Of a stretch of DNA of 34,858 bases, positions 1-8,391 are shown piece after piece. The stretch covers positions 1 to 34,858 of the forward strand of contig PDZX01000043.1 in assembly GCA_002753185.1 (NCBI GenBank), read 5' to 3'. How positions within the stretch are numbered: the first letter of the stretch is position 1; each line of letters opens with the position of its first letter. The notes under the pieces were generated by a model. The model was not told where the DNA came from. It was given only the letters and a program-made list of their open reading frames with translations, and did no database searches. The position numbers and the translations under genes were made by a program. Origin of the DNA: Magnetococcales bacterium WMHbin3. Lineage in GTDB: Bacteria; Pseudomonadota; Magnetococcia; Magnetococcales; Magnetaquicoccaceae.

Positions 1-1846
1 CCAGCACCACCCCGCCGCCGATGGCATGAACCGTTTTTCCGGCGATGGTCCGGCTCTCCATGGGCACGGTCAGTTCCAGCCCCAGCTTGAGGAGGAGTTC
101 GAACAGGAGATCCTGTTCGGAGCGATCCGGGAGGATGTGATCGACGTGATCCAGGAGGGTTCGGTTCAGGTCCTCGGGAGCGGGATCCCATGGTTTGAGG
201 TTGCTGGTGTCCAGCTTGAAGACGCGAAAACCCCGGTCCTGCCTGACTCCCTCACTCAGATCCAACCGTCCCGCATGAAGATCCAACCGTCCCGCATCCT
301 CGGCGTTGAATTTCCCAATCACCCGCCTCACTCGCTCCTTGCAGATATCGGCGATGGTGGGATACTCTTTTTGTCCGGTCGGCTCCTGCAACTGCACCAG
401 AATGAAACGGCGGTTGCCGCCATCTTTTTTGTTGAGATCAAGAACGGCATGGGCGGTTGTGCCTGAACCAGCAAAAAAATCGAGAATGACTTCCTTTTCC
501 CTTCCGCAACAAATATAGTTAATCAATCGAGCAAGAACTTCATGATCTTTAGGATTATCGAAAATCTTTTTACCAAACAAATCAAGCATTACATTTGATG
601 CTTGAAGAGCGCTTCTGTAAAAATAGGTTCCGGCGACCTGGACACCAACATCATCATTAGAGTCATCTAAACTATCATCATCTTCTCTCACTAAATAAGT
701 TTTTCTAATCGGCGGTTCAGAATGGCCCACTCTAAACATTACCCGTCCAGAGGCAATCATTTCTTCCATTTTTTCCTTCGTAGAGTACCGCCAACCACCA
801 TCTGGGACTTTACAAGGCAATCCAGTCACAGGATGAATCACATCATAATTTGGTCCGCCCCCACCAGGCCACGACATATTATCATCTCGCCACACACCTT
901 GATTATCTACATTTGAATATCGACGAAGCCGCTTCGAAGGGTGGTCGCCAGCAAGTCTATTAAAAAATCTTCTTAACTCTTCTTGTATTATTTCATTATT
1001 ATTTCCATGAATAGCTCGAAGCTTCAAATATTCATCCTGAATCTCCGCAGCGCCTGGTTTTGCTTCTCTCCATTTAATTCCTGACATAGTCAAATAAGCC
1101 TTCGATCTTGCAAACACTAATATATAATCGTGCCCAAGAGAGAATAATTTTGCGTCATTCTTCCTTCCCTTTTCCCATACTAAACATGCAACAAAGTTCT
1201 CTTCACCGAAAATATCAGAGCACTGAGCCCGCGCATTATCTATTTCAACATCATCGATACTTATCAATATCACCCCATCCTCCCGCAACAAATTCCGCGC
1301 CAATCTCAGACGCGGATACATCATGTTGAGCCAGTCGGTATGAAACCGTCCCGACGTCTCGGTATTGCTGCTGAAGGGCCGACCCTCGCCATCGGTCTGG
1401 CCGGTCAGTTCCAGATAGTTGCGGATATTGTCGCGAAAATCGTCCGAATAGACGAAATCCTTGCCGGTGTTGTAGGGGGGATCGATATAGATCAGTTTTA
1501 CCAGTCCCGCGTAGCTCTTTTGCAGAAGCTTCAGCACCTCCAGATTGTCCCCCTCGATGATGAGGTTTTGCGTGGTCTCCCAATCCACGCTCTCCTCCGG
1601 GCAGGGGCGCAAGGTGCCGGTGGAAGGGGTCAGGGCCAGCCTGCGGGCCTGGCGCTTGCCATTCCAGTTGAGGCCATATTTTTCCTCCCGTTCGTCCACA
1701 TAACCGCCCAAAAGCTCCCGGAGCACGGAGAAGTCGATCCCGCCTTCGGTAAACGCCTCTGGGAAAAGCGCCTTGAGCCGCTCGACGTTTTCCGCCAACA
1801 GATCGGCGCTTTGCATTGCGGGGTCGTTGGCGGTCAGTTTTTTCAT
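1..1846 (-). CDS. Type III-like site-specific DNA adenine methyltransferase (Mod), 3' end cut by window edge
   Basis: About 615 residues are visible, open from ATG at 1846 to the window edge with no internal stop, so the C-terminus is missing. The protein should transfer a methyl group from S-adenosylmethionine to adenine N6. Motif IV DPPY is at residues 122-125 (in YIDPPYNTGKDF) and the AdoMet-binding motif I FAGSGT is at about 458-463. Motif IV before motif I is the beta-class order used by type III Mod subunits. The segment between them should carry the target-recognition domain. It is visibly richer in A/T (about 480-1260) than both flanks. The start overlaps the stop of the upstream DUF2442 gene as ATGA, which implies translational coupling. 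A Res helicase-nuclease would be expected beyond the left edge but cannot be seen. Confidence 0.9.
   Translation of the reverse strand, partial: MKKLTANDPAMQSADLLAENVERLKALFPEAFTEGGIDFSVLRELLGGYVDEREEKYGLNWNGKRQARRLALTPSTGTLRPCPEESVDWETTQNLIIEGDNLEVLKLLQKSYAGLVKLIYIDPPYNTGKDFVYSDDFRDNIRNYLELTGQTDGEGRPFSSNTETSGRFHTDWLNMMYPRLRLARNLLREDGVILISIDDVEIDNARAQCSDIFGEENFVACLVWEKGRKNDAKLFSLGHDYILVFARSKAYLTMSGIKWREAKPGAAEIQDEYLKLRAIHGNNNEIIQEELRRFFNRLAGDHPSKRLRRYSNVDNQGVWRDDNMSWPGGGGPNYDVIHPVTGLPCKVPDGGWRYSTKEKMEEMIASGRVMFRVGHSEPPIRKTYLVREDDDSLDDSNDDVGVQVAGTYFYRSALQASNVMLDLFGKKIFDNPKDHEVLARLINYICCGREKEVILDFFAGSGTTAHAVLDLNKKDGGNRRFILVQLQEPTGQKEYPTIADICKERVRRVIGKFNAEDAGRLDLHAGRLDLSEGVRQDRGFRVFKLDTSNLKPWDPAPEDLNRTLLDHVDHILPDRSEQDLLFELLLKLGLELTVPMESRTIAGKTVHAIGGGVVL
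258..299 (-). repeat. In-frame 21-nt tandem duplication in the methyltransferase gene
   Basis: The 19-nt string agatccaaccgtcccgcat occurs at 258-276 and again at 279-297, a 21-nt period. On the minus strand it encodes two successive AGRLDL units in the C-terminal half of the methyltransferase. As 21 is a multiple of three, the reading frame is kept. Confidence 0.85.
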
Positions 1847-2118
1847 AGGGCGTTTCCGTCAGCATTGGTCAGAGAGAGGGAAATACTCTTCAGGTACAAG
1901 GTACCCGGACAGAAATCCTGGCCACGGGGCCATGCCACGAATCCAGACACCGCCCGCACGGATCGGAAATAGGCGGAGTCGCGCAACTCCTTGAAGATGC
2001 CCTTGTCCAGATAGGGCGAGACATCAAATTGCCGACGCTCGCCATTGGCAAAGGCCAACACCAGGGATGGCGGTTCACACGCTTCCACGGCAACGACTTT
2101 CGGGTTCAACATGACCAT
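1843..2118 (-). CDS. DUF2442 domain protein
   Basis: A 91-aa protein with the usual DUF2442 pattern: an N-terminal strand pair ending in LAFANGERRQFDVSPYL, then GIFKELRD, and a C-terminal WPRGQDFCPGTLY segment. Members of this family are small, often sit beside DUF4160 genes or in toxin-antitoxin-like pairs, and have no established biochemical activity. Here there is no DUF4160 partner. Instead the gene lies between the DUF4391 gene (41 nt upstream) and the methyltransferase, whose ATG overlaps this stop codon by 4 nt. ATG at 2118 is taken as the start; ATG at 2112 is an alternative, and no strong ribosome binding site separates them. The family call is firm. A role inside the R-M operon is inferred from position only. 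Confidence 0.75.
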   Translation of the reverse strand: MVMLNPKVVAVEACEPPSLVLAFANGERRQFDVSPYLDKGIFKELRDSAYFRSVRAVSGFVAWPRGQDFCPGTLYLKSISLSLTNADGNAL

Positions 2119-2159
2119 TAACCATCACACATCGAAATCACTGGCATTGCATCCTCCGC

Positions 2160-2909
2160 TCACAGTCTATTATAAACATCTTTCAGACTCCTCTCCACTG
2201 TTTTGATCTCCAGATTCCATGCCACCCGACGGTTGATCTGCCGCTCCTTGCCCGCCTGGACCCGCAATCGGGCGAGCTCCCGCTCCAGCCGGGCGTGTTT
2301 ATCCAGTGCCGCCCGACGCTCGACCGCCCGTTCCGGCGACTCCGGGAGGAAGAATTGGCCGGTGAGACAAGCGACGGCGAGGGCTTCGATGCGCTCCACC
2401 CAACCTTGATAAAGCCCGTACAGATTCCCCGCTGCCTGGATGTTCAACGCCAAAGAGGCAAGAAAATCCACCTGCAATGCGGACTCCGCCGGCAGAGTGG
2501 CCCCGACCAACTCCCCATCCAGCACCACCTTGCCCGCCTCTCCCTGGGAAAAACGCTTGTGCGCCAGCGTCACCACCACCGCTTCCCCCTGACTGGTGAC
2601 AAGAAAAACCGGGTAGGGAATCGCCCGATGGATCAATTCCGTCAACCGCGCCTTGGCCGCCGGTCGCGGGCGCATCGTCAACACGACAATTTCGCCATAG
2701 TCGCGGGTGGCGTCCCGCAGGACGGGCACACCGATGTTCGCGGGCTTGAGGGCGGCGATCCAATTCAGCTCCTCCAAACCGTCCTGAATGATCCGCCGGT
2801 CGGCGCTCGCGAACGCACCCTGCTCCAGCAACAGTTTCTTCGCCACCTTCCGGTCCACCCGGACTTCCGGCGGCATGGCGAGGGCATCCAGAACGGCGGC
2901 TCCGCTCAT
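2160..2909 (-). CDS. DUF4391 domain protein linked to helicase and methyltransferase
   Basis: A 249-aa protein resembling the DUF4391 family, starting MSGAAVLDAL. ATG at 2909 overlaps the helicase stop as ATGA and is preferred to an in-frame start 36 nt upstream. The N-terminal part has a conserved-looking DGLEELNWIAALKP segment followed by beta-rich sequence (EIVVLTMRP, YPVFLVTSQGEAVVVTLAHK). The last 60 residues are charged and likely coiled coil (ERRAALDKHARLERELARLR). The family is recurrently found next to SNF2-like helicases and type III-like Mod genes. Its biochemical function is not known to me and no nuclease motif is evident. The tight coupling suggests it acts as a complex partner of the helicase. 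Confidence 0.65.
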   Translation of the reverse strand: MSGAAVLDALAMPPEVRVDRKVAKKLLLEQGAFASADRRIIQDGLEELNWIAALKPANIGVPVLRDATRDYGEIVVLTMRPRPAAKARLTELIHRAIPYPVFLVTSQGEAVVVTLAHKRFSQGEAGKVVLDGELVGATLPAESALQVDFLASLALNIQAAGNLYGLYQGWVERIEALAVACLTGQFFLPESPERAVERRAALDKHARLERELARLRVQAGKERQINRRVAWNLEIKTVERSLKDVYNRL

Positions 2910-5900
2910 GGTCCGGGTTCCCGTTCCGGCAACAGCACCAGCCACGCCACCACCTCGAAATCATCGATCCCGGCGAACTCCCCTTGCAGGGCATGGGTGC
3001 CGCCCGGCGTGAACAGACTGGCCACCGCGCGCTCCTCCTGCCTGCCCACCACCGAGCCGACCGCCCTGGCCAACAGCTTGCGGTACGCCTCCATCTCCCG
3101 TCCCTCGCGAGTCGCCCGGTCGAACCGGTCGCAAGCGCCCGCATCTGGCAGGTCACGACCCTGACACACCTTCCTGAGACGATCCAACACCTGTTTGGCC
3201 CTGGTGAAGGGGAGATGCACCACCCCCTCCTCCCCCACATGCACGAGATAATGCGGGGCAAGGGGATAATCCGCCCCGGCGGATCCACGGGCAACGGCAT
3301 CCGCCGCCCGCAAACAGAAGATGACTCCAGGCGGAATCTCCCCATTTTCACGAACGACGGTCACCGCGAACAGGCCGGGATGCCGTTTTTCCAGAACACC
3401 GGGACGCTCCCGCATGAACCCGGCCAGATCCACCCGAAAATCGTTGAGGGTGAGATCGGTGATGGAAATGCCCCCCTCCACCTCCTCCATGTCGATCACC
3501 GCCTCCTGGAGCCGCAGCAACTGCTTGCGCCGGTACTCCAGGTCGTTCATCTGATCCCCGGCCTGGAAGACGATGACGTTCTCCTCGCCGGTGGCGGAAA
3601 TGTCCAGCAACACCATGCGGCCACTCACCCGCTGCTCCAGGTTGATGTACTCGTCCAACTCCATGTTGGGCCAGAAGTTGACCAGCCGGATGCGGGTATT
3701 GGGAGAACCGATGCGGTCGATACGCCCGAACCTCTGAATGATCCGCACCGGGTTCCAGTGGATGTCGTAGTTGACCAGACAGTCGCAATCCTGGAGGTTC
3801 TGGCCCTCGGAGATGCAGTCGGTGGCGATGAGCAGTTCCAGTTCCCCCTCCCGCGCCAGCGCCTCGGGACGCTCCCTGGCACGGGGCGAGAAGGCGGCCA
3901 GAATCGCCCCCAGATCGGTTCCCAACCGGCGATTCGTGCAGCGGTTGCCTGCCGAGCCGGTGACCAGGGCGCACTCCATGCGGAACTGCTTTTTCACCCA
4001 TGACGCCAGGGCTTCGTAAAGATAAATCGCCGTATCGGCAAAGGCGGTGAAGATCAATATCCGCCGATTGCCCGGATTGATCGGCTGAGCCACCTTGTCG
4101 GCGATCATCTCCCGGAGCGCGGCCAGCTTGGCATCCCGCGCCGGGGTGATGCGTTCGGCCTCGTGGTAGAGTCGTGCGAGTTGGAGACGATCCTCCTCCA
4201 GTTCCTGCTTCCAGCGCCAGTGATCCACATCCTGGAGCAGCACCTTCACCTTGCGTCCGATGAGCAGGGTCTCGAACGTGGGGTCGTCCACCTCGATGTC
4301 GGTGATCTCCAACTCCTCCACCGCGCGCCTGGCGTCGTAATTTTGCAGGCGCTCCAACATGGCATCCACGTCCTTCACCAGCCTTGTCAAGGTCAAGGCG
4401 AAGGCATGCACCGAACTTTCCATGCGCTTGAGCAGGTTGACCCGCAACAGATGCACCATGCTCTCTTCCCGGTCCAATTGGCGGAAGGTGGCCGCGCCGT
4501 CACGCACCCGCGTATCGTATTTCTCGTGATAGGCGGCCCGCTTGCCCGGCAGCACGTAGCGCAACGGCGTGAAGGCCGCCAGGTTGAGGCTGCGTATCTG
4601 ATTGTTGATGTGCCCCATGGGCGGAAACTCCCCCTTCAGGTCCACGTCGGTCTTGATATTGACCGGCTTGAGACGCTCGGGAAATCTTCCGGTTTCGGCG
4701 GTGCCGTAATACTTCTCGATATGCTTGCGGGAACGGGCGATGGTCAGCATGTCCAGCAGTTTGAAATAATCCAACCCCAGAGACTCGGTCAACGAGGCGG
4801 AGGTGCGCGCGGCATCCGGCAGGTCCAGCCAGCGGTTGAACTGGGCCTGGGCAATGCGGGTGGTGGCCTCGATGCTGAAAATGCCCTGATCCAGAAAGGC
4901 CGCGTCGTTGCCCTCGGTGATGAAGGCGATCTGATTCTTCAGATCGGCCAGCCGGTTGTTCACCGGCGAGGCGGACAGCATCAATACCCGCGTGCGCACC
5001 CCCGCCTTGATGATGCGGGTCATGAGACGCTGGTAGCGGCTCTCCCGCTCCCTGTGGGTGGGCTTGTTGCGAAAGTTGTGGGACTCGTCGATCACCAGCA
5101 GATCGTAGTTGCCCCAGTTGACGTGGGCCAGATCGATCTCCCCGGAGAGACCGCCGTCGCGGGACAGGTCGGTGTGATTGAGGACATCGTAGTTGAGCCG
5201 GTCGGGGGCAAGGAGGTTGCGCTGGTCGTTGGCCTTGTAGAGGGTCCAGTTGTCCCGCAACCGCTTCGGACAGAGCACCAGGACCCGATCGTTGCGCAAC
5301 TCGAAGTACTTGATCACCGCCAGCGCCTCGAAGGTCTTGCCGAGACCGACGCTGTCGGCGATGATGCACCCGCCGAACCGCTCCAGCTTGTCGATGGCCC
5401 CGAACACCCCATCCCTCTGGAACTTGAAGAGTTTCTTCCAAACCACCGTGTCGCGGATGCCGGTTGCCGACTTGACGATGCGCTCCTCGTCCAGTTGCTC
5501 GCCCAAGGTGCTGAACAACTGGTAAAGAATCCCATGATAGATCAGGGCGGGAGCCTGGCGGTCACAAAGCTCCCGCAGGTCGGACAACAACCTCTCCCTG
5601 GCGCCGGGAGCGGCAGGCAGACTGTTCCAGAGGGATTGGAACCAGGTGCTCAGCAATGCGATTTCTTGCGGATCATCGGCGCACTGGACTAGACTGAAGG
5701 GATTTTCAGAAGCTATACCGATACCATAAGTGGTTAAAAAACACTCTCCCGTGATGCCTCTTTGCCGCGCGGCTTCCGGGTGATGGATCACCATGGCGGA
5801 TTGGGCCAGCCGGTTCCCGGAGACGCGCAGGTCCACTTTTTTTCCGATCCAGGCCATGCACTGGCGGGCCAGCAGGTGGGTTTGCAGACGATTGCGCAAA

Positions 5901-6118
5901 GCCCGATCCGCCTCGCTACCCAGCAGGCCCAGTTCCATGCCGGTGGCATTGGGAAGGGCCATCCGGCAGCGGCCAAGGCGTTCCAACAACTCCCTGAGTT
6001 CCGCAAAGGCGAACAGGGAGAACATGGGGGTGGCGATATCGAGCCCCGATGCGGATACGAGCACCTTGCGCAACTCATCGACCACCCGGTCAGCGCCGAT
6101 GTTTCTGATCAGCCTCAT
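2906..6118 (-). CDS. SNF2-family helicase/ATPase with degenerate PLD-like N-terminus
   Basis: A 1070-aa superfamily 2 DNA translocase. Walker A is DSVGLGKT (GLGKT at 258-262), Walker B is VIDESHNF with DESH at 344-347, motif III is SASP at 382-385, and motifs V-VI run from ATDCISEGQNLQ (about 765) to QRFGRIDRIG (795-804). Residues 400-660 form a long helical insertion between the two RecA lobes. Residues 1-170 resemble the phospholipase-D-like module that precedes such helicases, ending in a WFQSLWNSL-type segment, but no HxK motif is present, so this part is probably not catalytic. A good GGAGG lies just before ATG 6118. As the first gene of the operon it probably supplies ATP-driven DNA translocation for a restriction or anti-phage complex with the DUF4391 protein and Mod. 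Confidence 0.85.
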   Translation of the reverse strand: MRLIRNIGADRVVDELRKVLVSASGLDIATPMFSLFAFAELRELLERLGRCRMALPNATGMELGLLGSEADRALRNRLQTHLLARQCMAWIGKKVDLRVSGNRLAQSAMVIHHPEAARQRGITGECFLTTYGIGIASENPFSLVQCADDPQEIALLSTWFQSLWNSLPAAPGARERLLSDLRELCDRQAPALIYHGILYQLFSTLGEQLDEERIVKSATGIRDTVVWKKLFKFQRDGVFGAIDKLERFGGCIIADSVGLGKTFEALAVIKYFELRNDRVLVLCPKRLRDNWTLYKANDQRNLLAPDRLNYDVLNHTDLSRDGGLSGEIDLAHVNWGNYDLLVIDESHNFRNKPTHRERESRYQRLMTRIIKAGVRTRVLMLSASPVNNRLADLKNQIAFITEGNDAAFLDQGIFSIEATTRIAQAQFNRWLDLPDAARTSASLTESLGLDYFKLLDMLTIARSRKHIEKYYGTAETGRFPERLKPVNIKTDVDLKGEFPPMGHINNQIRSLNLAAFTPLRYVLPGKRAAYHEKYDTRVRDGAATFRQLDREESMVHLLRVNLLKRMESSVHAFALTLTRLVKDVDAMLERLQNYDARRAVEELEITDIEVDDPTFETLLIGRKVKVLLQDVDHWRWKQELEEDRLQLARLYHEAERITPARDAKLAALREMIADKVAQPINPGNRRILIFTAFADTAIYLYEALASWVKKQFRMECALVTGSAGNRCTNRRLGTDLGAILAAFSPRARERPEALAREGELELLIATDCISEGQNLQDCDCLVNYDIHWNPVRIIQRFGRIDRIGSPNTRIRLVNFWPNMELDEYINLEQRVSGRMVLLDISATGEENVIVFQAGDQMNDLEYRRKQLLRLQEAVIDMEEVEGGISITDLTLNDFRVDLAGFMRERPGVLEKRHPGLFAVTVVRENGEIPPGVIFCLRAADAVARGSAGADYPLAPHYLVHVGEEGVVHLPFTRAKQVLDRLRKVCQGRDLPDAGACDRFDRATREGREMEAYRKLLARAVGSVVGRQEERAVASLFTPGGTHALQGEFAGIDDFEVVAWLVLLPEREPGP

Positions 6119-6328
6119 TGCCGTCCTCCATCAGGACTCATGATGCCTCAACTTGAAATAATAAATTTTTGGCCGCAATCAAATAAACAAAAATTATTTT
6201 TTATCAAAACAATATTATCGTAATTTGCCATCCCGTTGCGCATTTCATGATGAATAAAATTATCATGTCGCCCCTGCTGGGCTAACCTTGACCGATTTGT
6301 TCACGTTGTTTTGAATAGCCTCCCAACA
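6119..6328 (-). promoter_or_regulatory. AT-rich upstream region of the helicase operon, with inverted repeat
   Basis: This 210-nt gap has no gene and is much richer in A/T than its surroundings, as expected for the promoter of the helicase operon. It contains a palindrome, catgat at 6246-6251 and atcatg at 6262-6267 (10-nt spacer), which could bind a regulator. Several TTGAT/TATTT-like hexamers exist on the minus strand, but no single -35/-10 pair stands out. No intrinsic terminator is visible for the R-M pair that ends at 6329. Confidence 0.35.
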
Positions 6329-7462
6329 TCAATCCCCACTCTCCGCAGCCTGCCGCAAGGCAAGGAATGCCTCTTTCAAGGCACTGCCGACCGCCGAGTC
6401 GGGCTCCGCCAGGACAAAATCCTGATAGGCATCCAGATAAACGGCTCGCGACCTGTGGAAAAAATGTAGAAAGTGACGCAGAAAACCGATGCAGTCAAGC
6501 ACGACAATCTCCACTCCTCCCATTTCCTCATACAGCCGCGACGCATAATTGGTCACGGCCGGATCTATAATGTCTTTAGTTATAAATATATAATTTTGCA
6601 CAATGCCATTACTGCAAATTATTTTTGCAACCGCGATATCAACATCTTCTTTACTGACTTTTCTCATTTTCATCTCATACGCCATAACAACAGCGTCATC
6701 AGCACGCAACCGGATTTCAAGATCACCGATTGACTTGGTTTGCAAATCAGCAGCGTTATGAGACAATAATGGCAATAAAAATTCACCAATAAACTCACCA
6801 ACCGCATGATAGGCGGCGGCAATCACCAGTACTGGAAGACGACTCGCTCCCCTGCAAGCCAAATGCTGACGGATAAGCGTCACAATCTGTTCCGACGACA
6901 ATGGGAGCGCATCCTTGGAACGCCTCAAAGCCTCCATGAGAGACCCAATGCGCGCCTTTTTTTCATCTCGTATCAGCAGCAACACCCGCACCACTTCCAC
7001 GAACAATGTGTCCGCATCCACGTGTCCGGTCGCGACATCCTCCAACAATTGCAAGGTCTTGACATACAGTTCTCGCGGACGACCGACCAATTCCACGTCC
7101 ACGAACAAGGGACGGTTGATATTGCGCAATGTCGGCGTCAAAAAGGCTGTGGTCGGATTGCAAGGCAAATCATGTCGATGGATGAAGGCCGACAGATAGC
7201 GCTCATCGAGGATGCGACCAGAAAAACAATCCTCGCTGGCGATCTCGGTATAGGGTTTACGCGGATCAACCGATGAGTTCTCCAGTTTACCCAATAGACA
7301 TGCCATCAACAGACGAACACATGCCCTGTTCGACAAATTGCGGGACACGTGATCCACCCGATCCCGCATGTCCTCATCTGCCAGGAGAGTGACGGATCGC
7401 ATTGCCAAAGCACGGTCGTAGACATCCTGCAACAGGGCATCAAGATCCGGACGTCTCGTCAT
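6329..7462 (-). CDS. Putative type II restriction endonuclease (SacI-like)
   Basis: A 377-aa protein with a plausible PD-(D/E)xK nuclease core: D247 (in IGDLEIRL), then E263-M-K265 (in AYEMKMRKV), each in a predicted beta strand. The preceding helices (LVIAAAYHAVGEFIGEFLLPLL) and the NRACVRLLMACLLGKL segment near residue 50 recall the SacI restriction endonuclease family; that family match is from recall, not from a search. The start ATG shares one base with the stop of the Dam-like methylase (TGATG), the arrangement expected for a modification-restriction pair. The catalytic-core DNA (about 6570-6800) is AT-rich compared with the rest. An alternative is another nuclease family with the same fold. 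Confidence 0.55.
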   Translation of the reverse strand: MTRRPDLDALLQDVYDRALAMRSVTLLADEDMRDRVDHVSRNLSNRACVRLLMACLLGKLENSSVDPRKPYTEIASEDCFSGRILDERYLSAFIHRHDLPCNPTTAFLTPTLRNINRPLFVDVELVGRPRELYVKTLQLLEDVATGHVDADTLFVEVVRVLLLIRDEKKARIGSLMEALRRSKDALPLSSEQIVTLIRQHLACRGASRLPVLVIAAAYHAVGEFIGEFLLPLLSHNAADLQTKSIGDLEIRLRADDAVVMAYEMKMRKVSKEDVDIAVAKIICSNGIVQNYIFITKDIIDPAVTNYASRLYEEMGGVEIVVLDCIGFLRHFLHFFHRSRAVYLDAYQDFVLAEPDSAVGSALKEAFLALRQAAESGD

Positions 7463-8391
7463 CAGTCAAAAAGCGCCTTCTGGGATTGGGGTGTATAATT
7501 GGTCCACAGAATCTCCTGACGCTTCTCCTTGGTCGAATGAATCGTCTTGTCTCTCCCCACCGTCTTGAACCATTTGCCGACGGGAAACCATTCATCCATC
7601 AAGGGATGCTCGTAACCCGATATGGCCACCTTGCCTCGACAGCCATTCAACACCGCAGCCAATGCAAGGTGCTGTCCCTCGTCCATCTCGAAACCGTATG
7701 CCTTGGCATCGCCGCGCGTGGCATGCAAATAGGGAGGATCGCAATAAAACAAGGTGTCGTGACTATCATAAAGATCAATGACATCCAAAGCCGGTCGGTT
7801 CTCGATCTGTACCCGCAGCAGACGTTGCGCTATGGCACCCAGGGCATCCACGCCACCCAACCAACGCGACACAACACCGGACATTCCTCCCCGACTGGTA
7901 TCCTTGCAGTTGGCCCAACGCCCCAGGGAAGCGGTTTGCGCAAGTCCGGTCCGAGTTTGTCGCGCCCTGACATAAAAAAGTCGCGCTCTCTCCACCGCAC
8001 CAACCCCCTCCGTTACAGAATGAATAGCGTGATAAAATTCTTCGCGGGAAAAAGGGGTCAGGGCAATGGCCCGGATCAACTCTTCATGCTGGTCACGCAA
8101 CACACGAAAAAAATTGGCCACATCCCCATCGATGTCATTGTATGTCTCCACGGGCGACGGATCCCGGTTGAGCAACACCGCGCCGGAACCGGAAAATGGC
8201 TCACAATAATGATGACACGTCGGAAGCAAGGGAAGCAACCAGTCCAGATGGGAGAATTTCCCCCCATACCACCCAAAGACGATCCTTCGCCCGCGATGAG
8301 GCCGTGGCAGGATAACACGGGTTGATGCCGTTTGTTCCTCCTCTGTCAAATAAATGGGAGACAATCTCCGTTGTTGAGAATTCCTGTTCAA
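7462..8391 (-). CDS. Dam-like (D12 class) DNA adenine methyltransferase
   Basis: A 309-aa alpha-class N6-adenine methylase. It has the N-terminal FGWYGGK signature (39-45), motif I EPFSGSGAV (64-72), and catalytic motif IV DPPY (218-221, in FYCDPPYLHA). It should protect sites cut by the adjacent endonuclease, to whose start its stop is fused. The start is TTG at 8391, overlapping the tyrA stop (TTGA); no ATG or GTG fits before the FGWYGGK motif, and an AGG lies 9 nt upstream. The overlap shows that this R-M pair is read as an extension of the tyrA transcript, with the methylase ahead of the nuclease. Confidence 0.88.
   Translation of the reverse strand: MNRNSQQRRLSPIYLTEEEQTASTRVILPRPHRGRRIVFGWYGGKFSHLDWLLPLLPTCHHYCEPFSGSGAVLLNRDPSPVETYNDIDGDVANFFRVLRDQHEELIRAIALTPFSREEFYHAIHSVTEGVGAVERARLFYVRARQTRTGLAQTASLGRWANCKDTSRGGMSGVVSRWLGGVDALGAIAQRLLRVQIENRPALDVIDLYDSHDTLFYCDPPYLHATRGDAKAYGFEMDEGQHLALAAVLNGCRGKVAISGYEHPLMDEWFPVGKWFKTVGRDKTIHSTKEKRQEILWTNYTPQSQKALFD

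Noticed and set aside
4163..5692. Plus-strand open frame of 509 codons over the helicase gene
   Set aside because: Antisense to conserved helicase motifs, no plausible ribosome binding site and no family signature.
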